Positions 1-9,854 of a DNA stretch of 64,000 nt are shown in pieces. This DNA comes from Flavihumibacter rivuli (lineage in GTDB: Bacteria; Bacteroidota; Bacteroidia; Chitinophagales; Chitinophagaceae), in contig NZ_CP092334.1 in assembly GCF_018595685.2 (NCBI RefSeq), forward strand, positions 1,454,001-1,518,000, in the 5' to 3' direction. The translations under genes and the position numbers were made by a program. Every line of letters begins with the position of its first letter. The first letter of the stretch is position 1. Under the pieces are notes generated by a model, which saw only the letters and a program-made list of their open reading frames with translations, was not told where the DNA came from and did no database searches.

Positions 1-1656
1 ACCCTCACCCCGGTACTGAACGTAAAGCTGACCAGGAAGGTGCACAAACACTCCTGGTTCTACAATAAGACCGAACCCTTCTTCCGTGCTTTGGAGAACG
101 GCTACCGCAGTTCGTTAACTGCGTTTATGCGTGTACGTTGGATCGCCCTCGTATTGATCGCAGTGTGTTTTGCCGTGATCTTTTTCATAGGGCGGCAGCT
201 GCAATCCGAATTGGCGCCACTGGAAGACAGGAGCCAGTTCAGGCTTTCGATCACCGCTCCGGAAGGAACATCCTTCGATTACATGGATGCTTATATCGAC
301 AGGCTCGGGAAGATGGTAATGGATTCCACTCCGGAGAAAAAAGTAATGATCACCGTTACAGCCCCTGGCTTCACCGGTTCGGGTTCTGTAAATACGGGAT
401 TCCTGCGTATGTTGTTGGTTGACCCCGAAGAGAGGCAACGCAGCCAGCAGGAGATCGTTGACATGGTGAACCGGAACCTGCCGAAGTTCAATGAAGGAAG
501 GGCATTCGCCATCCAGGAGCAGACCATTTCGGTTAACCGAAGGGGTGGTTTACCGGTGCAATTCGTCATCCAGAACGTAAACTTTGATAAACTCCGTGAA
601 GTATTGCCCAAGTTCCTGGAGGAGGCCAATAAGAATCCAGTTTTCCAGGGGGTTGATGCAGACCTGAAGTTCAACAAGCCAGAATTAAGGGTGAATGTTG
701 ACCGTCTTAAGGCCAGCCAATTGGGCGTGAGCATTGAAGATGTCTCCTCTACCCTCCAACTGGCATTGAGTAACAGAAGGCTGGGTTATTTTACCAAGGA
801 TGGAAAGCAGTACCAGGTAATTGGACAGTTGGCCAGGAGCGATCGCGACGAACCTACTGACCTCAAATCAGTATATGTTCGCAGCAACCGCGGCGAGATC
901 ATTTCACTGGACAACCTGGTGACTTTTACAGAAGAAACCACCCCGCCTACCATCTACCACTTTAACCGATATAAGTCAGCGACCATTTCCGCAGGACTTG
1001 CACCGGGCAAGACCATTGGCGATGGTATCAAGGAGATGGAAAAGATCGCGGACAAATTACTGGATGATACCTTTACCACTTCATTGTCCGGAAACTCCCG
1101 CGACTTCGCGGAAAGTTCCAGCAATACCAGCTTTGCCTTCCTGTTGGCATTAGGACTTATCTTCCTGATCCTGGCAGCCCAGTTCGAGAGCTTTATTGAT
1201 CCGCTCATTATCATGATCACGGTGCCCCTGGCCCTTGCCGGCGCCATCCTGTCGCTCTGGGCCTTCGACCAAACCCTTAATATCTTCTCACAGATCGGTA
1301 TGATCATGCTTATCGGCCTGGTAACGAAGAACGGTATCCTGATCGTGGAATTTGCCAACCATAAACGGATGGAAGGAATGGGTAAATCAGCATCCGCCAT
1401 TGATGCCGCTGTGATGCGCCTGCGCCCTATCCTGATGACCAGCCTGGCCATGTCACTGGGCGCCCTGCCATTGGCGCTTTCACTGGGTGCTGCTTCCACC
1501 AGCCGTATACCGCTGGGTATCGTGATCGTGGGTGGTATCATGTTCTCATTGGTGCTCACCCTTTACATCATCCCGGCCATGTATTCTTATTTGTCAACAA
1601 GCAAGAAAGCCAAAAGCGAACTGGACGAAGCTGTAACAGTACCAGTATCCGCTTAA
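1..1656 (+). CDS. RND efflux pump inner-membrane subunit (C-terminal part, 5' truncated by window)
   Basis: The frame is open from base 1, so the start lies before the window; the GTG at 40 is internal. The 551 visible residues match the second half of an AcrB/MdtC-type proton-driven exporter: a periplasmic porter and docking region, then a block of membrane segments from about residue 375 to the end. Family-typical stretches are AAQFESFIDPLIIM, GLVTKNGILIVEFAN and RLRPILMTSLAMSLGALPLA. It ends 10 bases before a TolC-like gene, so the two are probably co-transcribed, with the adaptor gene upstream. The substrate cannot be read from this part. Confidence 0.95.
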   Translation, partial: TLTPVLNVKLTRKVHKHSWFYNKTEPFFRALENGYRSSLTAFMRVRWIALVLIAVCFAVIFFIGRQLQSELAPLEDRSQFRLSITAPEGTSFDYMDAYIDRLGKMVMDSTPEKKVMITVTAPGFTGSGSVNTGFLRMLLVDPEERQRSQQEIVDMVNRNLPKFNEGRAFAIQEQTISVNRRGGLPVQFVIQNVNFDKLREVLPKFLEEANKNPVFQGVDADLKFNKPELRVNVDRLKASQLGVSIEDVSSTLQLALSNRRLGYFTKDGKQYQVIGQLARSDRDEPTDLKSVYVRSNRGEIISLDNLVTFTEETTPPTIYHFNRYKSATISAGLAPGKTIGDGIKEMEKIADKLLDDTFTTSLSGNSRDFAESSSNTSFAFLLALGLIFLILAAQFESFIDPLIIMITVPLALAGAILSLWAFDQTLNIFSQIGMIMLIGLVTKNGILIVEFANHKRMEGMGKSASAIDAAVMRLRPILMTSLAMSLGALPLALSLGAASTSRIPLGIVIVGGIMFSLVLTLYIIPAMYSYLSTSKKAKSELDEAVTVPVSA

Positions 1657-1666
1657 ACCAATCAAT

Positions 1667-2986
1667 ATGAGAACCATCAGAGGAATTATTATCATTAGCC
1701 TGGTCAGCCTGGCACAGGTGTCAAAAGCCCAGGAACTGCTGACCCTGGAACAAGCCATTGGAACAGCTTTACAGAATAACTATAATATCCGCCTGAGCAG
1801 GAACGACTCAGCTTCATTTGCTTTGGATAACAGCTATGCCTATGCGGGATTCCTTCCCAGGTTGAATGCCACTGTTACCAAGGTATGGAATGTGAACGCC
1901 CAGAAGCAGGAACTCGCCAATGGAACCAAGCGTGACACATCAGGATTGAAGTCCAACAATATCCAGGCATCCATCAACCTCAACTGGACCCTGTTCGATG
2001 GTTTGAGGATGTTTGCCACCAGGGATAAACTGGCAGAATTGGAACGTTTAGGTGGACTGGGGGTTAAGGAACAGGTGATCAACACTGTTGCCCTGGTAGT
2101 TGCCAACTATTATGGCATCGTGCGCCAAAAACAGCAACTCAAGGCCATCGTTGAACAGAAGAGCATCAGTGAGGAAAGGGTAAAACTTGCAGATAAAAAA
2201 CTTTCAGTGGGATTAGGGGCCAAACCAGAGCTGTTGCAGGCGAAGGTTGACCTGAATGCCTTTATTGCTGCACAATACCAGCAAAATACCCTGATCGCGC
2301 AATTGAAAGAACAGCTTAACCAGTTGATGGGTGTTGAAAAGGAAGCCACCTATGAGGTGATGGATACTATTCCCATCAACCAGGACCTTACCCTTGATGA
2401 GGTAAGGAATAAGCTTGAACTGACCAACCCTACCCTGCTCATTACGCGCAAGAATATTGATATTGCCAAACTTACCCTCAAAGAGCGTAAAGGCGACAGG
2501 TGGCCGGTACTCAATTTCAACTCTGCCTATAACTTCAACAGACTGGTGAACAATACGGTGATCAACAACTTCACCCCCCTGTTCAACCGCAACCTAGGTT
2601 TCAACTACGGATTCAGCCTGAACGTACCGATCCTGAACTTCTTTAATGCCAAGCGCCTCCAGGAACAGGCAGAACTTGATATCAGGTTCCAGCAAATATT
2701 ACTGGACAACCAACGCACCCAGATCAATACGCAGGTAAACAATGCATTCAAGGATTATGAATTGCAGAAACGCAACCTGGTGCTGGAAGAAGAGAATGTA
2801 AAACTGGCCCAGGAAAACGTAATGATCGCGCTGGAAAGGTTCAAGCAAGGTGTGTCTACCTTCATTGAATTGCGGGAAGCCCAATTCAGCCTTGCCGAAG
2901 CAACCAACAGGCTGATCGCCGCACGCTATAATTCCAAGCTGGCAGAAATTGAACTCATGCGCCTGAAGGGAGAAATTGTACGATAA
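1667..2986 (+). CDS. TolC-family outer-membrane efflux channel
   Basis: 439 residues with an N-terminal signal peptide (about residues 1-21, cleavage after SKAQ). Two repeats of long coiled-coil helices alternate with short strands, as in TolC/OprM channels; helical stretches such as LADKKLSVGLGAKPELLQAK and ALERFKQGVSTFIELREAQF are typical of the OEP family. It should form the trimeric exit duct for the RND pump encoded just upstream. A strong hairpin terminator follows at 3018, which closes the operon. Confidence 0.95.
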   Translation: MRTIRGIIIISLVSLAQVSKAQELLTLEQAIGTALQNNYNIRLSRNDSASFALDNSYAYAGFLPRLNATVTKVWNVNAQKQELANGTKRDTSGLKSNNIQASINLNWTLFDGLRMFATRDKLAELERLGGLGVKEQVINTVALVVANYYGIVRQKQQLKAIVEQKSISEERVKLADKKLSVGLGAKPELLQAKVDLNAFIAAQYQQNTLIAQLKEQLNQLMGVEKEATYEVMDTIPINQDLTLDEVRNKLELTNPTLLITRKNIDIAKLTLKERKGDRWPVLNFNSAYNFNRLVNNTVINNFTPLFNRNLGFNYGFSLNVPILNFFNAKRLQEQAELDIRFQQILLDNQRTQINTQVNNAFKDYELQKRNLVLEEENVKLAQENVMIALERFKQGVSTFIELREAQFSLAEATNRLIAARYNSKLAEIELMRLKGEIVR

Positions 2987-3017
2987 CACTCATTCACTAT
3001 ATCACACACATCATGAC

Positions 3018-3049
3018 AGCACCGGTCCACGACCGGTGCTTTGTTTTTT
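3018..3049 (+). terminator. Rho-independent terminator after the efflux operon
   Basis: Perfect 10-bp stem AGCACCGGTC / GACCGGTGCT with loop CAC, followed by TTGTTTTTTA. It lies 32 bases after the TolC-like gene and before purE. Confidence 0.9.
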
Positions 3050-3121
3050 ATGTAGAAGGACGGATTCATAAAAATTCTGTTTTTTTGCAGGATTCTATCT
3101 CCCAGTTTAAAAGCAAACTAC

Positions 3122-3667
3122 ATGAGTACAGCAACAGGCAATACTGCAACTTCCGGACAGGCATTGGTAGGGATCATTATGGGGTCAGATTCAGACCTTC
3201 CCATTATGCAGGCTGCAGCAGATATGCTGAAGGAATTCGGGATCGCCTATGAACTCACAGTAGTTTCTGCACACCGCACGCCCCTAAGGATGGTGGAATA
3301 TGCTACAAAGGCCAGGCAAAGGGGACTGAAGGTGATCATTGCCGGAGCCGGAGGGGCTGCCCACTTGCCGGGCATGGTGGCGTCCCTGACCCCATTACCG
3401 GTGATCGGCGTTCCGGTCAAGTCCTCCAATTCCATAGACGGCTGGGATTCTGTGCTTTCCATCTTGCAAATGCCTAATGGAATCCCGGTTGCCACCGTTG
3501 CCCTGAATGCTGCAAAAAATGCTGGCATCCTGGCTGCTTCCATAATCGGGGCATTCGATAGCAGCATTGGTGATGCAGTGGCCAATTACAAACAAAAACT
3601 GGAACAGGAAGTCCTGGCAAAAGTGGACAAACTGAAAATAGGAGGCCAGCCTAACCAATTCGATTAA
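3122..3667 (+). CDS. purE: N5-carboxyaminoimidazole ribonucleotide mutase
   Basis: 181 residues. PurE moves the carboxylate of N5-CAIR to C4 of the imidazole in de novo purine synthesis. The class I signature is clear: [20 protein letters not shown] near the N-terminus, SAHRTPLRM around residue 50, and [19 protein letters not shown] followed by LPVIGVPV. The N-terminus has about 15 extra residues before the Rossmann-like core. No purK lies beside it here; the gene stands alone, converging on bshC. Confidence 0.97.
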   Translation: MSTATGNTATSGQALVGIIMGSDSDLPIMQAAADMLKEFGIAYELTVVSAHRTPLRMVEYATKARQRGLKVIIAGAGGAAHLPGMVASLTPLPVIGVPVKSSNSIDGWDSVLSILQMPNGIPVATVALNAAKNAGILAASIIGAFDSSIGDAVANYKQKLEQEVLAKVDKLKIGGQPNQFD

Positions 3668-3714
3668 GGTCAATTTCCGTTAAAGGAATAGTATTGCTTT
3701 TCGCTGTATCACGG

Positions 3715-5367
3715 TTACCCAATAACCATCACCTGGAACTCCTGCTCCAGTGAGAAGGAATGCTGGTAAACCGCATCGATGAAAGCATTGCCATATTTTG
3801 CATAATAGGGCATGAAATTCTCCACCCTTTCCTGGAGGTTGCCATTGGGGAAAAGCGCCTGCCTGATGGTCAGGATCTGCCTAGATTGGTCAGTGAACTT
3901 CCTTTTCTCTGCCCGGAGCAATTTCTTTTCCAACCCTTCCAACTGCTTAACCATTTTCGATTCCATGGCACCAACATGTGCATTAAGCGTGGCATCAATG
4001 GTTCCGGCGACCTTACGGAGATGATCATAGAAGGCCCTGGTATCCCTTATTTCATTGGTTAGGTGGACCTGCGCCGCACTGTCCCTCTTGACCATTTCAT
4101 CCAGCAGGGATTGTTCATTACGGAAGAAGTCCTTCAGGTCAAAGCCCAGCTTAGTTATCTTCTCCACCCACTTCTGTTCCACCACCAGGAAGGAATTTCG
4201 CAGGACCTGCAAGGGGTAAGGCACCCCATAATGCAGAAAAAGGTCTTTCAACTCCAGCCAATAAGCCAGTTCTCCCCCACCGCCAACAAAGGCAATATTG
4301 GGAAGGATGGTTTCCTGGAATAGCCCCCTCAGGATCACGTTTGGACTGAAACGTTCAGGATGTTGTTCCAATTCATTGATCATTTCTTCCTCACTGAACC
4401 GGATCGGGGTATCTACCACTACAAAACCTGTTTCTGTCTTTTCGATCCGGTTACGGATATTATCCTCCAGATAGAAAAGGTTGATCTCCCTTGGATTGGC
4501 CTGAACCTTATAGCCGGCTGCTAATTTATCAATGGTGCCAGCCACTACATTGGATGGTGTATGGTTGAATAAGTCTTCCCTGAACACCTGCTTCATCTGT
4601 GCTTTTAAAGCCGGATGGTCTGCTATCAAAACAACCAGCCCGAACCTTGCGAAAAGCTTATGTAATAGCTTAAAAGTTGCCGTCTGGATATCAGGACTTT
4701 CCAGGTAGGACTCTTTCAGTAGGGTAACCAGCTCCTTGCCAAATGGCTGCACGCTCAATTCCCCTTCGATCCTGTGGATGAGTTTCTCCAGTCCTTTGGT
4801 TGCCATCCTGCCAACAGCACCGGTCTGGTTGGTTTCCCAAACCAGTTTGTCGCCACTCAGGAACACCTTACCCAGTTCATCCAGATCGGCATCCTCGCTT
4901 CCCATATAGTACAAAGGGACAAATTGCTTGTCCGGGAATATTGAATTGAAATGAGCAGCCAGCTTAATCGCATGCAGGACCTTATAAATGAAATAGAGAT
5001 ACCCTGTAAAGATATTAGGCTGATGTGCGGTTACAACAGTGAATGTATTGGGCAGGAGCAAGGCCCGGATATTGGCAGCAACTTTAGGATCCGCTACTAC
5101 CTGGGTATATTGTTCCTCCAATACCCTTACCAGGGTAGCGCGATCTGTCAGGAACTGCTCACGGGAATGTATAGCCGACGCAACACCTTCCAGGTTAACT
5201 GGGTGTTCATAGAATGCCTGTAAGCCAGGAGACGCTTCAACATAATCGGTCACAATCGTATTGAAACAATTCGTTTGCCCGTAGGTCAGGCAACTACAAT
5301 GGGTTTCAAGGTCCTTCGCATCCCCGGTCATAGTACTAGTATTTGCTGCGGCTGTTTCCTGTGCCAT
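3715..5367 (-). CDS. bshC: Bacillithiol biosynthesis cysteine-adding enzyme BshC
   Basis: 550 residues, typical for BshC, which adds cysteine to glucosaminyl-malate in the last step of bacillithiol synthesis. Family landmarks are VTAHQPNIFTGYLYFIYKVL (near residue 117), the active-site-like MGSEDADLDELGKVFLSGDK (near 160), and LPNIAFVGGGGELAYWLELK (near 350), with a C-terminal coiled coil of about 100 residues. The first 30-40 residues are not typical and the true start may be further inside. The product would act in the cytosol in thiol redox control. bshA and bshB are not in the window. Confidence 0.93.
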   Translation of the reverse strand: MAQETAAANTSTMTGDAKDLETHCSCLTYGQTNCFNTIVTDYVEASPGLQAFYEHPVNLEGVASAIHSREQFLTDRATLVRVLEEQYTQVVADPKVAANIRALLLPNTFTVVTAHQPNIFTGYLYFIYKVLHAIKLAAHFNSIFPDKQFVPLYYMGSEDADLDELGKVFLSGDKLVWETNQTGAVGRMATKGLEKLIHRIEGELSVQPFGKELVTLLKESYLESPDIQTATFKLLHKLFARFGLVVLIADHPALKAQMKQVFREDLFNHTPSNVVAGTIDKLAAGYKVQANPREINLFYLEDNIRNRIEKTETGFVVVDTPIRFSEEEMINELEQHPERFSPNVILRGLFQETILPNIAFVGGGGELAYWLELKDLFLHYGVPYPLQVLRNSFLVVEQKWVEKITKLGFDLKDFFRNEQSLLDEMVKRDSAAQVHLTNEIRDTRAFYDHLRKVAGTIDATLNAHVGAMESKMVKQLEGLEKKLLRAEKRKFTDQSRQILTIRQALFPNGNLQERVENFMPYYAKYGNAFIDAVYQHSFSLEQEFQVMVIG

Positions 5368-5504
5368 AATTTCTTGGATTAAATCGACATACAGGGATTC
5401 CCAAACCTGTCTATTATCCCTACCCTGTTTAACAATTATTCAGGTTTAAAGTTATGAAACCCTCCTCCCTACAAAAACCTAAAAATGAAGACCGGTTCAG
5501 GGAT

Positions 5505-6749
5505 TTAGTTGTATCTCTCGGGATCAAATGGCCGAAGGTCAATGGATGTGGCTTGTTCATTGGCCAATTCCGCCACCAGTTTTCCGGTACCGGCACCAAG
5601 GCTAAGGCCAATCATCGCGTGACCAGTGGCCATAATAAGGTTGTCCACCTTCCTGCTCCTGCCAACATAGGGAAGCCCATCTGCAGAACAGGGCCTGTAC
5701 CCATACCAAACCTGGCCGATGGGAGGAAGGGGTATATCGAACTCCGGCAGGTACCTTTTTACGGCATCCAATATCCCTTTTACCCGGTTGATCCTTGGGG
5801 GTTCCTTGGTGGAAGTGATCTCCATGGTCCCGCCAAACCTTATCTTGTTTCCGTCCATTGGCGTTATGGCTACCCTTCCTTCCATCAGGATAGCTGGATG
5901 ATTAAGTCGGTAGGCCGTATCTTCCATCGTGATCGAATAGCCCCTGCCACCAACCAATGGTAACGAAATATTCAATGAGGCGGCAAGTTCCCTGCTCCAG
6001 GCGCCACTGGCCAGCACCACGATATCTGCATGATGCCCACCTTTTGCAGTTACCACCCTGGTGATCCTGCTCCCCTGCCGTTCAAAACCTTTTACCGCTT
6101 CATTTGACAACAGTTCTACCCCCATGGACCTTAGCTTTGACAACAAGGAGTGCATCATCCGTGCCGGATACATATGGGCATCGCACTTGAAGAACAAAGC
6201 GCCTTTCACATTGACCCTGGTATGGGGTTCCATGGCCTGCACTTGCCCTGCAGTCAATATTTCGGCCTCCAGTCCAAGTTTCACTGCATCCTCACAAAAA
6301 TGATGGGCATGGTCTTCCTTCTCTGCAGTCTGGAAATACTCTAATATCCCTTTGTGTTCATAGGCCATTTCAATACCCTGTGATTTCCAGTCAACATAAC
6401 ATTGCTGGCTCAGTAAACCGAAATCACGGAGAGGGATAGCCGCAGCTTTAACCCGCTCAGGGGTAGCCGCTTTCATGAACTTGAATCCCCAGTCTATCAA
6501 AGGCCAGCTTAAACGGGGTTGAACATAGAATGGGCTTTCTGGATTCAGCATCCATTTCAGTCCCTGCTTCACTATCCCGGGTGTGGCCAGGGGAACAAAA
6601 TGGGAAGGGCTAACATAACCGGCATTGCCATAACTACAGTTGTTCTGCATATCATCCTTATCCACCACCACTACCTCCCAGCCACTTTGCCTGAGGTAGA
6701 GGGCTGCACTTAAGCCTACAATCCCGCCGCCGATCACGATCGCTTTCAT
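5505..6749 (-). CDS. DadA-like FAD-dependent amino-acid oxidoreductase
   Basis: 414 residues from the ATG at 6749; a longer frame reaches 6788, but the FAD-binding Rossmann strand begins directly after this ATG (MKAIVIGGGIVGLSAALYLR, dinucleotide motif GGGIVG). The DAO fold follows, with a C-terminal second FAD segment (YRPCSADGLPYVGRS ... MATGHAMIGLSLGAGTGKLV). The closest described group is the D-amino-acid dehydrogenase DadA, which feeds electrons from D-amino-acid deamination to the respiratory chain. Hydroxyproline or proline-epimer dehydrogenases share this architecture, so the substrate is open. Two dyads lie upstream at 6834-6874. Confidence 0.88.
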   Translation of the reverse strand: MKAIVIGGGIVGLSAALYLRQSGWEVVVVDKDDMQNNCSYGNAGYVSPSHFVPLATPGIVKQGLKWMLNPESPFYVQPRLSWPLIDWGFKFMKAATPERVKAAAIPLRDFGLLSQQCYVDWKSQGIEMAYEHKGILEYFQTAEKEDHAHHFCEDAVKLGLEAEILTAGQVQAMEPHTRVNVKGALFFKCDAHMYPARMMHSLLSKLRSMGVELLSNEAVKGFERQGSRITRVVTAKGGHHADIVVLASGAWSRELAASLNISLPLVGGRGYSITMEDTAYRLNHPAILMEGRVAITPMDGNKIRFGGTMEITSTKEPPRINRVKGILDAVKRYLPEFDIPLPPIGQVWYGYRPCSADGLPYVGRSRKVDNLIMATGHAMIGLSLGAGTGKLVAELANEQATSIDLRPFDPERYN

Positions 6750-6833
6750 GAATACTTTTGATTTTTGGAGTGGACGCAATATACTCAATAAGGCTTAGCC
6801 CAAAAGGCAGGCAGGAAACCAAAATGGAAACAG

Positions 6834-6874
6834 GATAAAGAAGCATCCATTTTATTCTTTATCGAATCATTCGA
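6834..6874. promoter_or_regulatory. Two adjoining dyads upstream of the DadA-like gene
   Basis: First dyad: GATAAAGAA (6834-6842) with its exact complement TTCTTTATC (6855-6863), spacer 12. The second, TCGAATCATTCGA (6862-6874), is a perfect odd palindrome and shares two bases with the first. They lie 85-125 bases upstream of the DadA-like start and 135 bases upstream of the divergent desaturase-like gene. They could be an operator or an mRNA leader hairpin; no regulator is identified. Confidence 0.35.
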
Positions 6875-7008
6875 ATACCTGTCAAAACCCAAGACCATCT
6901 AGTCCTGCTACTGCCTTGATCATGGTCAAAGAATAGTTTCAGAACCCTTCCAATTTACCGTCCGGTGGGTTAAAAATGTATATTTAACCATCAATTGTTG
7001 CACGCCAT

Positions 7009-8280
7009 ATGGAAACCTACGGTAAGATTCTGTTGATTGCCATGCCAGCCTTCCTGGCACTGGTCCTGCTTGAAAAATGGTATGGGTGGAGAAAGGGATT
7101 CGACACTGTCCGCACCATGGACATGATCTCCAGCCTTAGCTCGGGCATCACCAATGTTACCAAGGATGTACTTGGCCTGAGTATTGCCATCATCAGTTAT
7201 GGATGGCTGGTGAAGCATTTGGCCATTATGCAGGTGCCATCCGGCCCGCTAACCTATTTCGTTGCTTTCTTGGCACTTGATTTTGCAGGTTACTGGACAC
7301 ACCGCATCGCGCATGAATACAATTTGTTCTGGAACAACCATATCATCCACCATAGCAGTGAGGAGTTCAACCTGGCCTGTGCGCTCAGGCAAAGCATTTC
7401 CCAGATCGTCAAGATCTTTGCCGTTTTCCTGGTTCCGGCAGCTATATTGGGTGTGCCGGAAAAAGTGATCGCCATTGTGGCCCCCTTGCATTTGTTCGCA
7501 CAATTCTGGTACCATACCCGGCACATCAACAGGATGGGTTTCCTGGAAAAGATCATCGTAACCCCATCGCACCATCGGGTACACCATGCCATTAACCCAC
7601 AATATCTCGACAAGAACTATTCACAGATCTTTATATTCTGGGATAAACTCTTCGGCACCTACCAGGAAGAGCTTCCGGATGTTCCGCCCGTTTATGGAAT
7701 TACCCGTCCAGTCGCCACCTGGAACCCGATCAAGATCAATTTCCAACATCTCTGGTTATTGATCAGGGATGCCTGGCGCACCAGGAATATTAAGGATAAG
7801 TTCCGCATCTGGTTGATGCCCACTGGTTGGCGGCCCGCAGATGTTGCCGAAAAATACCCTGTTTTCAAGATCAATGATGTTTACCATTTTGAAAAATACG
7901 ATCCCAAGGCTTCCCCGGCCTTACAAGCCTGGAGCTGGATACAGATCGGCCTCTGCCTGCTTTTCATCAGCTATCTTTTCGGGAATATTGCCACTATCGG
8001 CACTCCCCTAATGTTCTATTACGGGGCTTATGTTTTCCTGATGGTATATGCTTATACTGAACTGATGGACCGTAGTCCATACGCCTGGGTCTGGGAGACC
8101 TTAAAGAATTGTTTTGGCCTTTACCTGTTGATGCAACAAGGTGACTGGTTCGGGGCTTCTGCACTCATTCCTTTCATTAAGCCAATGCTGGTAGCGTACT
8201 TTATTGGTTCTACCCTCGTAGTGCTGTGGTTTGTAAAGGAAAACGCCAGGGAAGACAAAGCATCCCTGGCGCAAGCATGA
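7009..8280 (+). CDS. Sterol desaturase / fatty acid hydroxylase superfamily membrane protein
   Basis: 423 residues. This di-iron oxygenase family inserts oxygen into lipid substrates. The histidine clusters are present: HRIAHE (about residue 102), NNHIIHHSSEEFN (about 113), HTRHINR (about 170) and SPSHHRVHHAINPQYLDKNY (about 185-200). Hydrophobic segments sit at the N-terminus, around 60-85 and 125-160, and a further block of three or four segments fills the last 120 residues. That C-terminal extension resembles the alkylglycerol monooxygenase/TMEM195 branch more than the short sterol desaturases. The natural lipid is unknown. Confidence 0.9.
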   Translation: METYGKILLIAMPAFLALVLLEKWYGWRKGFDTVRTMDMISSLSSGITNVTKDVLGLSIAIISYGWLVKHLAIMQVPSGPLTYFVAFLALDFAGYWTHRIAHEYNLFWNNHIIHHSSEEFNLACALRQSISQIVKIFAVFLVPAAILGVPEKVIAIVAPLHLFAQFWYHTRHINRMGFLEKIIVTPSHHRVHHAINPQYLDKNYSQIFIFWDKLFGTYQEELPDVPPVYGITRPVATWNPIKINFQHLWLLIRDAWRTRNIKDKFRIWLMPTGWRPADVAEKYPVFKINDVYHFEKYDPKASPALQAWSWIQIGLCLLFISYLFGNIATIGTPLMFYYGAYVFLMVYAYTELMDRSPYAWVWETLKNCFGLYLLMQQGDWFGASALIPFIKPMLVAYFIGSTLVVLWFVKENAREDKASLAQA

Positions 8281-8320
8281 TCATGGGTGTGTAGCGTATA
8301 ATTGAGTATTCTTTTGGACC

Positions 8321-9757
8321 TTACTCCTTTGCATCATAATCCATGAACTTTTTCCGGCCGGGAGGCGGGTAATGGAAATCCGGATCATCCAGTACCAGCA
8401 CCCAATCCTGTCCGACCCCGGTAACAGGCGGTGTGAAGGTCATGGTATCATTGCGATAACTAGACCTTGCACTGCGCATCATTCCTGACTTAGGATCGTA
8501 CCACCAGGCCATTACATTGGAATTTTTCATGAACCGCATATCCACTTTAATGGTGGTGCCCACCGGCATATAGATCATGGCATAGCTATTGTCCTGTCCA
8601 CGGAAGGGGGTGATCAACCTGCCACCACTTCCCTGCCCTTCCACTATCATCAGGGGGTCATACACCCTGCCCACAAAAGGCCTGCTTTCGATCAGGTTCC
8701 TCAGGTAACCCATCTGGAAGGCGCCAGGACGATCCATGGCCTCCTGGTAGGGCCTGTCAACATGGTTAATAGGCACCTGGCGGGTATCATAGAATTGCCA
8801 AACCGCATGATGGCCATAGGTTACCCCGCAAGCCCCTGCAAAGACAGATCGATAGGTTTGCTTGCGCACATCATAATCATCGAAATAACCATTCTTGGGA
8901 TCCCATTTTGGCCATGGATTTACCGGGTGGTCTTCGTAGTTAGGCTCCAGGTCTATGGTTGGCTTGGGAGAAGGCATTTTATAGTCGCGGCGAACCCAAT
9001 CCCAAACCGGCACATCGTGACCGCCACCATGACCGCTTTGTATGGAATTCATGTTCAGCCAGGCTTCTTCATGGATCATCTGGGAAGTGCTTTTTTCGCC
9101 TCCCCAGGTATGGTAGGTAATGAACGCATTGTATCCCGATCCTTCCTGGATACCCCTGGCCATTTCCCTCCAGATTGGTCGCCAATCTTCATTATCCTTC
9201 ATCGGGGGCCTGTCGCCACCTAACACCCAAAGGATATTGGTATGGTGGCGATAGCGGGTTCCCAACCATTTTCCGTACGTATAGGCCTTCTTCTTGTCGA
9301 ATACCACCGGGCCGAGTCCCCAATTGGGGGTCACTTTATCCCCCCAGGTAGGTAATAAGGCCATATACATTTCCTTCTCTGCTGCGTATTGGACAGTAGC
9401 ATCAATGAGTTCAAAATACCTTTCATTGGGTTTATCCGGATCGAGGTCCTTGAAAGGAACAACTGAATATCGGTTCATCTTTCGCAGGCCATCATGCTCC
9501 GTAAGCACTACTGCCTGGATCACGTTAAAACCTTTCTGCTGCCTGTTCTTGATGTATTCCTTTATCTCCTCAAAAGTGAGGCGGTGGAACAGTTCCCAAC
9601 CGGTATCCCCTAACCAGAAGAAAGGCTGGCCATTTTCTTTTACCAGGCTATGGGCATCAGCTCCCACCCTGATCCTGGATAATCGACCGGATTGTGCGTG
9701 ACTGTTGATGGCAGTAAAGGCAACTGCCAGATAGAGAAAGAAGCGGTTTAGTTTCAT
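8321..9757 (-). CDS. GH140-like secreted glycoside hydrolase (DUF4038 plus C-terminal collagen-binding-like domain)
   Basis: 478 residues with a signal peptide (cleavage near residue 21, SHAQ). The DUF4038 barrel starts with [20 protein letters not shown] and continues with [15 protein letters not shown] and [15 protein letters not shown]. The last 90 residues form the small beta domain usually named a putative collagen-binding domain ([17 protein letters not shown] ... WVLVLDD). Characterised relatives in GH140 are apiosidases acting on rhamnogalacturonan II, so a role in plant polysaccharide breakdown is likely, but substrate is inferred. It stands alone, with no SusC/SusD pair nearby. It converges on the desaturase-like gene with a 40-base gap. 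Confidence 0.87.
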   Translation of the reverse strand: MKLNRFFLYLAVAFTAINSHAQSGRLSRIRVGADAHSLVKENGQPFFWLGDTGWELFHRLTFEEIKEYIKNRQQKGFNVIQAVVLTEHDGLRKMNRYSVVPFKDLDPDKPNERYFELIDATVQYAAEKEMYMALLPTWGDKVTPNWGLGPVVFDKKKAYTYGKWLGTRYRHHTNILWVLGGDRPPMKDNEDWRPIWREMARGIQEGSGYNAFITYHTWGGEKSTSQMIHEEAWLNMNSIQSGHGGGHDVPVWDWVRRDYKMPSPKPTIDLEPNYEDHPVNPWPKWDPKNGYFDDYDVRKQTYRSVFAGACGVTYGHHAVWQFYDTRQVPINHVDRPYQEAMDRPGAFQMGYLRNLIESRPFVGRVYDPLMIVEGQGSGGRLITPFRGQDNSYAMIYMPVGTTIKVDMRFMKNSNVMAWWYDPKSGMMRSARSSYRNDTMTFTPPVTGVGQDWVLVLDDPDFHYPPPGRKKFMDYDAKE

Positions 9758-9854
9758 CAGTATAGGATTTATCAGGGTTTCTGCAGGAAAGTTAAAACAA
9801 TCCCACTAGTCACCGAAGATACAAAAAGGTTAATTTGCCCATTCAAGGAATACC

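Noticed and set aside
954..1559. Long minus-strand frame inside the RND pump gene
   Set aside because: It is a complement shadow of the membrane-segment codons of a well-supported gene.
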